Position numbers and translations under genes: made by a program. A DNA stretch of 64,000 nucleotides from an uncultured Bacteroidota bacterium (GTDB lineage: Bacteria > Bacteroidota > Bacteroidia > Flavobacteriales_F > PHOS-HE28): assembly GCA_902826215.1 (NCBI GenBank), contig CADEDY010000003.1, positions 1-64,000 on the forward strand, read 5' to 3'. Each line of letters starts with the position of its first letter. Positions within the stretch are counted from its first letter, which is position 1. Shown one piece after another: positions 1-7,931 of the stretch. A model generated the notes under the pieces. That model had not been told where the DNA came from and searched no databases. It saw nothing but the letters and a program-made list of their open reading frames with translations.

Positions 1-306
1 CCGCTGCACGAAGTGGCGGAGCACCTCGTACAGGAACTTGCACGACGATGGGATGAAGAGGAAGGACAACCACTCTTCAACAGGCATGTCCAGCAGGTGG
101 ATCCCGATGATGTACCGCGGAGTGCACCCCCACACACCGTAGGCGGTGAAGATCGCGTCCCACACGAGGAACACCACGGCCATGACGGCGATCCCAGTGA
201 ACAACCCCGGCCATTTCGCCCGGAAGTGCAAGCGTGGCTCGAAGCTGGCCAACAGTGGGAAGGCCAGGCTCAGAAAGTCCAGTGCGAGGTAGTAGTAGTG
301 CTCCAC
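1..306 (-). CDS. Lycopene cyclase domain protein (3' end cut by window edge)
   Basis: The minus-strand frame runs off the left edge, so only the first 102 codons are present. It opens at a GTG (304-306), the first usable start after an in-frame TGA; no clear ribosome binding site is seen. Hydrophobic segments and the motifs FLVWDAIFTAYGVWG (residues 46-60) and DMPVEEWLSFLFIP (73-86) match the membrane-embedded CrtYcd/CarR-type lycopene cyclase domain, which closes lycopene ends into beta rings in carotenoid synthesis. Two local deviations from the usual family text are visible: WGCT where WGFN is common and IPSSCKF where IPYACVF is common. No other carotenoid gene is in the window, so the pathway context lies further left. 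Confidence 0.8.
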   Translation of the reverse strand, partial: MEHYYYLALDFLSLAFPLLASFEPRLHFRAKWPGLFTGIAVMAVVFLVWDAIFTAYGVWGCTPRYIIGIHLLDMPVEEWLSFLFIPSSCKFLYEVLRHFVQR

Positions 307-407
307 GATCGCAAAGGAACAACCGGAGGGCAGGATCGTTCAGAATACCGAGAACAAGAACGCCCCGTCCGGGATCGAACGAGGCGCTCACGTGTTGCCA
401 GAAGGAA

Positions 408-2255
408 TCACTGTTTCAAGAACGTGCCTGTAGCTGTTCGCTGGCCGTCATTCAATTCGATGTGGTATTGACCGGAAGCAAGTGTTCGAACGTCAACACG
501 GACCATGGATCCATTTCGCTGTACGGTCGTTCGCACGGTGCGGCCTGTCGCGTCGATGATCCGGACCGATGCATTTGCTTTCACCGATACAGGAACATCC
601 AACGTGATCAGGTCTATGGCCGGATTCGGGTACACGCCGATAACAAAGCTGTTCGCGCGTTCGCGGATCCCCGTGGTGAGGTCGGTAGCAGCCAGGTTCC
701 CGAAGAATGAAATGATCCCTCCAGCAACGAGCCTGTTGCCACCGATCAACTCAAGGTCGAATACCGGCCCGCCAAAGTCTGCGTAGGGTTCCACCTGATC
801 GGCCTCACCATTGAACACGGCTAGGCCAGTTCCAAAAGTGAGTCCGTCCTGCACGTAGAATGATCCGCCGATGAAGATCCGTCCATCATGTTCCAGGAGC
901 GCATTCGCATGCGTCAAACCGTCAACCGCAGAGAAGATGTAATTCTCGATGTTCGGCATCAGCGGTGTCCACAGGAGTGCATCGCCACTGAAACGCGCCA
1001 GTCCGAAATAGGTGTTGACCTCTCCGACCATGTCCCCTCCTGCATACAGTTCAGTGCCAAGGACCAAGAGGTCGTATACCGTGCCATCAAGTCCATCGCC
1101 GATCTGCTGCCATGAGTTCTCGTTCAAGCGGGCTGCGTGTAGAATGGTGTTGCCCGATGAAAGGAAATTATCCGTGAACGCACCACCGGCAACCAAGGTT
1201 CCATCGAAACTATCCAGCGCTAGAATCGGTCCGTTCAACTCCTGCCCGACCGGGCTCCAGTTACCATTGATCAAGCGTTGCACACTGTGGTCGATACCCA
1301 CGAAACCACTGCGTGCACCAGCGGCATACAACACGCCCTCGTGTTCGTGCAGCGCTGTGATTTCAGCGAACTTGCTGGAGAATACGGCACTCTGCTCCCA
1401 GGCGCTTCCGTTCCACTTCAGGAGGTCCACAGTGCCGGTGAGGAAGGATCCAGCGAGGTAGATGTCGCCATTGAATTCGATCGAGCAATTCACGTGGCCT
1501 TCCGGCAAACCGCCTATCTCGACGAAGTCGCTTCCGTTCCAACGGGCGACACTGTTACAAACGGTATTGCCTGCATGGAAGAAGTCGCCTGCAACGATGA
1601 GGTCGCCATTCTCCAAACGCAGCAGCTCTTCCACCTGCGCGCCATCGGTGCCGCCACCTAGCGCGATGTAGGGAACAGGTGGTGCATAGCCGGGTTGGAT
1701 CCATGCGAGCTCATCACCAGTGAAGCCATGCTCGCTGGCCCACGCTCCGATCTCGGGCCAATGCATGTCCCGTATGTATGCCGTCTCCATTTCCGCATCG
1801 ATCCGTGTTGCTAGATCCACGGCCCCGCTCGTGATCATCAATTGACCGACCGCGCAAGCCGTCCCGTTCGGGTCGATGAAGATCGGATTGCGATACGGGA
1901 GAACGTGGTTCTGTGGAAAGATCCCGCGATCGGCGTAGTGCTGCAATTCGCTCAGCAACGCCAACCGTTCGTTCAACTGTTCGGAAGAAATTCCTTCAGG
2001 TGCTTCGTGCTCCAACGTCCGTTCTACCAACAGGAGATGAGCGGCGATACGGTCGGCTTCGTCTGCATAGTGAACAAGCATGGCAGGGTCAACGAGCGCG
2101 CTTTGATGCAAGCGCCATTCGGCATTCACCTCTTCCATATGCTGGAAAAGAGGAGCTTCTTGCTGAGGTGACAATTGCGCGAATGCCCCCATGGACAGGG
2201 CGCAGAAGGAGAAGAGGGGTAAGGTGCGTTGCATGATGATGGGATTCAAGTTCAT
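408..2255 (-). CDS. Secreted T9SS type A sorting domain protein, propeller-like
   Basis: A 615-residue protein with a signal peptide ending near AFAQ (about residue 27). A start at 2234 (MQRTLPLF) would give a more typical signal peptide. The middle (about 200-510) holds degenerate repeats with text such as LRLENGDLIVAGDF and LLVLGTELYAGGDM, each an AGG- or GGD-containing strand; this looks like Kelch/beta-propeller blades. The C-terminus has the T9SS type A sorting signature (VYPNPAIDLITLDV, then SGQYHIELNDG), so the protein should be exported and anchored or released by the type IX system. The precise role is unknown. It lies downstream of nothing obvious on its strand and diverges from the kinase gene at 2363. 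Confidence 0.85.
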   Translation of the reverse strand: MNLNPIIMQRTLPLFSFCALSMGAFAQLSPQQEAPLFQHMEEVNAEWRLHQSALVDPAMLVHYADEADRIAAHLLLVERTLEHEAPEGISSEQLNERLALLSELQHYADRGIFPQNHVLPYRNPIFIDPNGTACAVGQLMITSGAVDLATRIDAEMETAYIRDMHWPEIGAWASEHGFTGDELAWIQPGYAPPVPYIALGGGTDGAQVEELLRLENGDLIVAGDFFHAGNTVCNSVARWNGSDFVEIGGLPEGHVNCSIEFNGDIYLAGSFLTGTVDLLKWNGSAWEQSAVFSSKFAEITALHEHEGVLYAAGARSGFVGIDHSVQRLINGNWSPVGQELNGPILALDSFDGTLVAGGAFTDNFLSSGNTILHAARLNENSWQQIGDGLDGTVYDLLVLGTELYAGGDMVGEVNTYFGLARFSGDALLWTPLMPNIENYIFSAVDGLTHANALLEHDGRIFIGGSFYVQDGLTFGTGLAVFNGEADQVEPYADFGGPVFDLELIGGNRLVAGGIISFFGNLAATDLTTGIRERANSFVIGVYPNPAIDLITLDVPVSVKANASVRIIDATGRTVRTTVQRNGSMVRVDVRTLASGQYHIELNDGQRTATGTFLKQ

Positions 2256-2362
2256 AACGTGTTCCGATCAAGAGACACGAGTAGTACAACGAAATGCTGC
2301 TTGAACTGTGATGGAAAGTTACGTTCGGGGGAAGTGAGGATCGCCTCAACTTTGCTCGCTCC

Positions 2363-2899
2363 ATGAAGAAGGTCGTCATCACCGGACCGGAAAGCAGCGG
2401 CAAGACAACACTCGCTGAAGCATTGGCTGCGCACTCCAACGGTGGCCTGGTCCGTGAGATGGTGCGTACCTATTTCGCCGAGCGCACTGGAGCGACCAAC
2501 AGGTATGAAGAGGCGGAGTTGCGTACCATCGCGGAGTTGCAGCTGCAGGAAGAGGAACGGATCGCGGAGCTCACTGAAGCTGGAGGCGGCCGGATCATTG
2601 TTTGTGACACCGACCTGATCACCATCCGCATTTGGGGTGAAGAAAAGTTCGGTCGAAGTGATCCGTGGATCGTGGAACGAACGGAGGAGAGGCGGTATGA
2701 TCTCTGGTTGTTGTGCAGGCCCGACATGCCTTGGGAACCGGATCCCCTGCGCGAGAACCCGAACGATCGCGACCGCTTGTTCGACGTGTACGAGTCCACC
2801 TTGAAGCAATTGCGTAAGCCCTATGTCGTGCTGGAAGGCGGGCACGGGCAGCGACTGCAAACGGCCATTGAAGCCATCGCGTTGCACTCCCGGACCTGA
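2363..2899 (+). CDS. AAA/NadR-like ATP-binding kinase
   Basis: A 178-residue P-loop protein. The Walker A motif GPESSGKTT is at residues 8-16, followed by a conserved region with VREMVRTYF and a likely Walker B/acidic strand IIVCDTDLITI near residue 80. This is the layout of the NadR kinase-like (COG3172) family, known for nicotinamide riboside kinase activity in NadR. The gene lies just upstream of the TPP-riboswitch TonB receptor. In several Bacteroidota such kinases sit with vitamin transporters, so a salvage kinase for thiamine or another imported vitamin is possible, but this is inference. A near-consensus -7 element CAACTTTG (2347-2354) lies 8 bases before the ATG. Substrate is not shown by the sequence. 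Confidence 0.8.
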   Translation: MKKVVITGPESSGKTTLAEALAAHSNGGLVREMVRTYFAERTGATNRYEEAELRTIAELQLQEEERIAELTEAGGGRIIVCDTDLITIRIWGEEKFGRSDPWIVERTEERRYDLWLLCRPDMPWEPDPLRENPNDRDRLFDVYESTLKQLRKPYVVLEGGHGQRLQTAIEAIALHSRT

Positions 2900-3010
2900 C
2901 TTTTCTCCGACGCGATAGAGAATATTCAATGGTCACCAAGAACCTCTGTACTTGTGACCATCGGATCTGCGCTCATCTGCTTGGTCCGCGTCATCTGCGG
3001 TCCGCCACCT

Positions 3011-3018
3011 TACATTTG
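3011..3018 (+). promoter_or_regulatory. Promoter -7 element upstream of TPP riboswitch
   Basis: TACATTTG exactly matches the Bacteroidota -7 consensus TAnnTTTG and sits about 10 bases before the riboswitch. No good -33 TTTG is seen at the usual spacing. Confidence 0.6.
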
Positions 3019-3027
3019 GACAGTCGT

Positions 3028-3099
3028 GCAACGGGGTGCCCTACCAAGTGGGCTGAGATCAAACCCGATGAACCTGCGCAGGTAATGCTGCGAAGGGAA
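3028..3099 (+). promoter_or_regulatory. TPP riboswitch (THI element)
   Basis: The sequence has the conserved THI-element blocks in order: ACGGGGTGCC (3031-3040), GGCTGAGATCAAACCC (3051-3066), GAACCTG (3070-3076) and GGTAATGCTGCGAAGGGAA (3081-3099). These blocks bind thiamine pyrophosphate. The element lies about 55 bases before the ATG of the TonB receptor at 3155, so it should turn the receptor down when TPP is plentiful. The expression platform is unclear; the region 3100-3154 contains GGACAATAGAACGGAGG close to the start and may be a sequestered ribosome site. Confidence 0.95.
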
Positions 3100-3154
3100 C
3101 AGGTCCGCAACTGAGCGGGCACCTCCGTGCAAGGACAATAGAACGGAGGAAACC

Positions 3155-5536
3155 ATGCAGAAATTCGTGATCGCGATCATCGCGTTGGTCCATGTGATCG
3201 GTGCTACGGCTCAAGTGCGCTACGCGGGTCAGGTGTTGGGGGAAGGGGATTCACCCTTGATGGCAGTGAATGTGGTGCTCGGTGACGACCAGGCTTTTGG
3301 GTCCGCCACCGATGGGGAAGGTCGTTTCGTATTGAACGGCTTGCGCAATGGTCCTCAGCGATTGCGCATGAGCCATGTCGGTTACATGATGATCGACACC
3401 GTGATCACTGGCGGGCAAGAAGTGGATCACGTGTTCCGGTTGCGCCCCGACATCGTAATGATGCGCGCTGCGGAGATCACCGCGTTGCGCGTGGGGGATG
3501 CGCCCTTTGCCAAGTCCATCGTGTCCAAGGAGGACATCGCGAAGAACAACACCGGCGTGGATCTGCCGTATTTGCTGGACCTGCAGCCCAGCGTGGTCAC
3601 CACCAGCGACGCGGGTACAGGCATCGGGTACACGGGCATGCGCATCCGCGGAACGGATGCGACGCGAACGAACATCACCCTGAATGGTGTGCCTTTCAAT
3701 GACCCGGAAAGCCAAGGCGCATTTTTGGTGAACCTGCCGGATCTCGCATCCAGTGCCGAGGACATCGAAGTGCAACGCGGGGTCGGAACGAGCACCAACG
3801 GACCTGCAGCGTTCGGAGCCACCGTGAATCTGAGGACCACATCCGTGAAGCGGGATCCATGGGCCAACATCGGGTTCAGCGGCGGTTCGTTCAACACCCA
3901 GCGTTACAGCGTGAGTGCGGGAACGGGGTTGATCAACGAGAGGTTCAGTCTCGACGTACGCCTGTCATCGATCACTAGCGATGGGTACATCGATCGCGCC
4001 ACCGCCGATCTGAAGAGCTACTTCCTGCAAGGTGCCTGGGTAGGGAAGAAACGTTCGTTGCGCTTTATCACCTTCCGAGGAAAGGAGGTGACGTACCAAG
4101 CGTGGGGCGGCGTTCCGCGTGAGGTGATCGACACGAACCGGACATACAACGAGTACACTTACAAGAATGAGGTCGACAACTACGATCAAACGCATCATCA
4201 GTTGCTCTTCGAAGAGAAGCTAAGCGCGAACACCACCTTCAACCTGACGGGTTTCCGCGTGGACGGCAAAGGCTATTACGAGAACTACAAGGCGGACGAA
4301 GCAAGTCCGGGTTACTTCCCGGCACCCATCGTGATCGGTGCTGATACGATCGCATCGAACGACTTCATCATTCGTCGCTGGCTGGACAACACGTTGCTGG
4401 GTGTGAATGCTTCCCTGGCGCATGGTTTCGGAAAGCACAAGCTCATCATCGGCGGCAGCTACAGCGACTATTCCGGCGCACATTTCGGTGAAGTGATCTG
4501 GGCGCGTTCTGCCGGTCCGTACAACAACGACTTCCGCTATTACGACAACGATGCGCGCAAGGTGGACGCCAACGTCTACGCCAAATTGAACTACATCGTC
4601 AGTGACCGCATCAACGTGTTCGGCGACGTGCAGATGCGCACGGTGAACTATGATTTCCTGGGCTTCGACGATGCGCAGAACAACCGCATCCAGAACAGCA
4701 CCTTCGCCTTCTTCAATCCGAAAGGCGGTGTCAACTGGCGCGTGCATGAAGGCGTGCGCGTGTATGGTAGCATTGCCATTGCGAACCGCGAACCGAACCG
4801 CGATGATTTCGAGGAGACCACACCGAGCAGTCGCCCAACGAGCGAACGGCTCACCGACTTCGAATTGGGCTACGAGCGTCGTTCGGCACGCTTCGCTGCA
4901 GGCATCAACGGCTACTACATGGACTACACGGACCAGTTGGTGTTAACAGGTGAATTGAATGATGTAGGTGCCGCGCTGCGCACCAATGTTCCGGAGAGTT
5001 ATCGCGCCGGGGTGGAATTGACATGGGCTGCGCAGCTCACCAAACGCCTGCGGTGGAAGGGCAACGCCACCTTCAGCAAGAACCGCATAAAGGACTTCAC
5101 GGAGTATGTGGACGATTGGGATACGGGCGGACAACGAACGTTCACATACGCCTCAGCACCGATCGCCTTCAGCCCGGACCTGATCGCTGGTAGTGAGCTG
5201 GGCTATCGTTTCTGGCATTCCGCGGGAAAGGGAAGCGCCGACCTCGCCTTGATCACGAAATACGTGGGCCGACAGTACATCGACAACAGCGGAAGTGCCG
5301 ATCGTGCATTGGACGCCTACGTGGTGAACGACTTGCGGTTGAACGTGGCCTTGACGAAGGTCTTCGGTATCCCGAACATCGACTTCAACCTTACGGTGCG
5401 CAACGTGTTCAGCGAGCTCTACGAAAGTAACGGCTGGAGCTACAGCTATGTGATGGATGGTCGTCGGCAGGAATTCGTTGGGCTCTATCCGCAGGCCCCA
5501 CTGAATGTTCTGGGAGGGCTGAACTTGAGGTTCTGA
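3155..5536 (+). CDS. TonB-dependent receptor, TPP-riboswitch controlled (probable thiamine uptake)
   Basis: A 793-residue outer-membrane receptor. Residues 1-20 are a signal peptide ending at ATAQ. A CarboxypepD_reg-like domain (about 22-100; TDGEGRFVLNGL, MSHVGYMMID) is followed by a plug (about 115-225; LPYLLDLQPSVV, GMRIRGTDATRTNITLNGVPFNDPES) and a beta barrel ending in the terminal phenylalanine strand GGLNLRF. The family imports substrates with energy from TonB-ExbBD. The substrate is inferred from the upstream TPP riboswitch: thiamine, a thiamine phosphate or a precursor. No thiamine biosynthesis gene is seen in the window. AGGA lies a few bases before the ATG, one of few starts here with a purine-rich leader. 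Confidence 0.92.
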   Translation: MQKFVIAIIALVHVIGATAQVRYAGQVLGEGDSPLMAVNVVLGDDQAFGSATDGEGRFVLNGLRNGPQRLRMSHVGYMMIDTVITGGQEVDHVFRLRPDIVMMRAAEITALRVGDAPFAKSIVSKEDIAKNNTGVDLPYLLDLQPSVVTTSDAGTGIGYTGMRIRGTDATRTNITLNGVPFNDPESQGAFLVNLPDLASSAEDIEVQRGVGTSTNGPAAFGATVNLRTTSVKRDPWANIGFSGGSFNTQRYSVSAGTGLINERFSLDVRLSSITSDGYIDRATADLKSYFLQGAWVGKKRSLRFITFRGKEVTYQAWGGVPREVIDTNRTYNEYTYKNEVDNYDQTHHQLLFEEKLSANTTFNLTGFRVDGKGYYENYKADEASPGYFPAPIVIGADTIASNDFIIRRWLDNTLLGVNASLAHGFGKHKLIIGGSYSDYSGAHFGEVIWARSAGPYNNDFRYYDNDARKVDANVYAKLNYIVSDRINVFGDVQMRTVNYDFLGFDDAQNNRIQNSTFAFFNPKGGVNWRVHEGVRVYGSIAIANREPNRDDFEETTPSSRPTSERLTDFELGYERRSARFAAGINGYYMDYTDQLVLTGELNDVGAALRTNVPESYRAGVELTWAAQLTKRLRWKGNATFSKNRIKDFTEYVDDWDTGGQRTFTYASAPIAFSPDLIAGSELGYRFWHSAGKGSADLALITKYVGRQYIDNSGSADRALDAYVVNDLRLNVALTKVFGIPNIDFNLTVRNVFSELYESNGWSYSYVMDGRRQEFVGLYPQAPLNVLGGLNLRF

Positions 5537-5724
5537 AGTCTCATCGAATAGGACTTTTATTGACGTGACGACGGAGAACGGATTCCTATTTCGTGGGGGG
5601 AACGGCCCCATTGACTTTCCGGTCCATTTCCGGGCAAGTCGCGTCCCAGCGTGGGGTAGGTAACTTTTGTTCTATTGGAGGCCGTAGCGGTTCGATCTAG
5701 TTTGGTCGTCCAATTCGAACGTCC

Positions 5725-7863
5725 ATGCGCATCTTCTTCACCATTCCGCTTTTGCTCTTGACCATGCTGGGATCGGCCCAGTTCGCTTTCGATGCAAGGA
5801 TCGTGGACTATGTCGGATTGAAGTTTCCTTGTGAGGGGGTGGTTCGTCCCGTGCTTGCGATCCGGAATGAAGGGACGACGCCGATGAGCGGCTGTGTGGT
5901 GGAGACCTGGAAGAACGGGATCCTTGTCAATACGTTCGATTGGCAGCTGGCGGTTCCGTCGGTGGAGGGAGAGTTGCGAAAACCCGCATTTCCTGAAGTA
6001 ACCGATGTGGTACCTACCGACGAACTCGAGTTCCGGATCAAGACCGTGAATGCAGTGCCGGACCAGAACGCGGACGGGAATATCAAGCTGATCGAAGTGG
6101 ACGCTGTCCATGCCTCAACGCCATCCACGGAGATCACCGTGAAGGTGGTCACCGACGATGCCCCCCAAGACCTGACCTGGGAGATCCGCAACGACTTGGA
6201 CCAACTCGTTGCCTCGGGTGGGCCGTATGCCGATGCCAATACCGTGATCACGGATCCGGTTGTACTCGATGCCGGTGTCTGCTACAACGTCAAGGCGGTC
6301 GATGGTGGGCGGGATGTCGTTTCCGGTGCGCGCGTTCAAGTGGTGAGCGGTCAGAACACCCTTCTTTCCTTTGAAGGCGCGCAGTTGATGGACGGCACCC
6401 GTCAAGGCTTGAGCACGGGCAGCGGAGCAGGTTGTACCGAGCAATTGATCATCGAATTGCATACGGACGATGCTCCTGATCAAACCAGCTGGGAGATCCT
6501 CGGTCAGGAGGATGGCGCGATCGTGTGCGCAGGCGCTGGGGACTACCCAGCCGGTTCCATCTTGACAGAAGCATGCTGTCTCGAGGTCGGTTGTTACCGG
6601 ATGCGCGTGCTCGATGCGGGTGGGGACGGGATCACCTCCGGGGGCTATGTGCTGCGGACGAGCGACACCATGGCCCGCATCATCGATGACCGTGATAACT
6701 TCAATACGGGTGCGTCCAGTGCGCTGTCAGGAGGGCAGGGTTTCTGCTTGCCCATCGGTGGTGATCGGACCATCTTCAGCAGTTGCGATAAGCTGGATTG
6801 GGTGACCAACAAGTTCATCGTCGCTTCGGAGAACGCTTCGGTCAGCGCGCAACTTGGGATCACCAATTCCACCAGTGGGTATGTTTTCTGGTTCTTCGAC
6901 CCGAACGGCAGCTTCAGCTACCGCCGTTTCCGCAGTCATGCGACCAGCGATGGATACGGTGCAGGTGCCACACGCGCTTGTCACTTCAGGGTGAACGGCT
7001 GGCTGAACACGCCCACGACCCCGCACTTGCCGCCGAACATTCTCCTGAACGTTCGTGTCCGCGGTCGTGTGGCCGGTGTGAATCAGGAATTCGGTCCGGC
7101 CTGCCAGTTCAGGATCGATCCCGTCCTGGCAGCGTGCCCACGAGTGAAGCTCCAGGACAACCCGCTCAGCAACTACTACAGCTGTGGAGTGAACAAGGTC
7201 TTCGGCGGAAGCAACAGCGCAGCCAACCGCATCACCTCCACACGCCCGCAACCCATTCCTGCAGTCAGCAGCGCTGATGTGCGTTACCAGTTCCGGTTCC
7301 GGATCCCCGGTGAAGTACCCAATGAAGGTTCCTGTATCGTTCGTCCCGTTCAGACGAGTGCAACGTTGTACTTGAACTGGTCCGGATCGGATCGTCTGAA
7401 GTGCAATACACAGTATGAGGTGGATGTGCGAACGAGCTTGGATGGTGGCACTACCTGGTGCTTCGGCGGAACGGATCCCGTTTGTGATCCATCGCCAACT
7501 CCATGGGGTACGGTGTGTCAATTGAACATTACAAGCAGCACATACTGCCCAAGCGCGGTCGCGGTAGAGGGCAGCAGCATGGCGCTGTCCTCTGATGCGA
7601 ACCTCACACTCTTCCCGAATCCCACTTCGGGCGATGCGCTCAAACTGTCCCTCACCGGTCTTGATGCATCATTGACAAGCGTGTCGTTCACCATGTTCGA
7701 TCTCACGGGAAAACAGGTCGCTATGCGGAACATTCCGATCGCAGATGGTCGTGTACTGGTCAATATCGATGAGGCCGCGTCGCTTGCCAGCGGTGTTTAC
7801 CTGGTACATGTACAAGCGGGCTCCAGTTCTTTCGTTGAACGGCTGGTCGTTCGCAAGGACTGA
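5725..7863 (+). CDS. Secreted T9SS type A sorting domain protein with two tandem repeats
   Basis: A 712-residue secreted protein with signal peptide MRIFFTIPLLLLTMLGSAQF. Residues about 130-225 and 245-330 are two copies of a module that begins with VVTDDAP...TWEI or LHTDDAPDQTSWEI and continues with a GVCYN/GCYRM strand, so an internal duplication is visible. The middle region (about 350-620) is cysteine-containing and fibronectin/Ig-like in texture, with no recognised catalytic motif. The C-terminal sorting domain is clear: LTLFPNPTSGDALKLSL, then SGVYLVHVQAG and VERLVVRKD at the end. It is probably a surface or extracellular cargo protein of T9SS; function unknown. Confidence 0.85.
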   Translation: MRIFFTIPLLLLTMLGSAQFAFDARIVDYVGLKFPCEGVVRPVLAIRNEGTTPMSGCVVETWKNGILVNTFDWQLAVPSVEGELRKPAFPEVTDVVPTDELEFRIKTVNAVPDQNADGNIKLIEVDAVHASTPSTEITVKVVTDDAPQDLTWEIRNDLDQLVASGGPYADANTVITDPVVLDAGVCYNVKAVDGGRDVVSGARVQVVSGQNTLLSFEGAQLMDGTRQGLSTGSGAGCTEQLIIELHTDDAPDQTSWEILGQEDGAIVCAGAGDYPAGSILTEACCLEVGCYRMRVLDAGGDGITSGGYVLRTSDTMARIIDDRDNFNTGASSALSGGQGFCLPIGGDRTIFSSCDKLDWVTNKFIVASENASVSAQLGITNSTSGYVFWFFDPNGSFSYRRFRSHATSDGYGAGATRACHFRVNGWLNTPTTPHLPPNILLNVRVRGRVAGVNQEFGPACQFRIDPVLAACPRVKLQDNPLSNYYSCGVNKVFGGSNSAANRITSTRPQPIPAVSSADVRYQFRFRIPGEVPNEGSCIVRPVQTSATLYLNWSGSDRLKCNTQYEVDVRTSLDGGTTWCFGGTDPVCDPSPTPWGTVCQLNITSSTYCPSAVAVEGSSMALSSDANLTLFPNPTSGDALKLSLTGLDASLTSVSFTMFDLTGKQVAMRNIPIADGRVLVNIDEAASLASGVYLVHVQAGSSSFVERLVVRKD

Positions 7864-7931
7864 GCAGGGCGTACCCGTATCGGTGCCTATCGCATCGCGC
7901 TGCGTAGTGCGACAGAAAGCGTTCTACACCT

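Noticed and set aside
350-400. tRNA T-arm-like bases GTTCGATCCCG on the minus strand
   Set aside because: No matching acceptor, D-arm or anticodon stem can be formed around it, and it lies upstream of the lycopene cyclase start.
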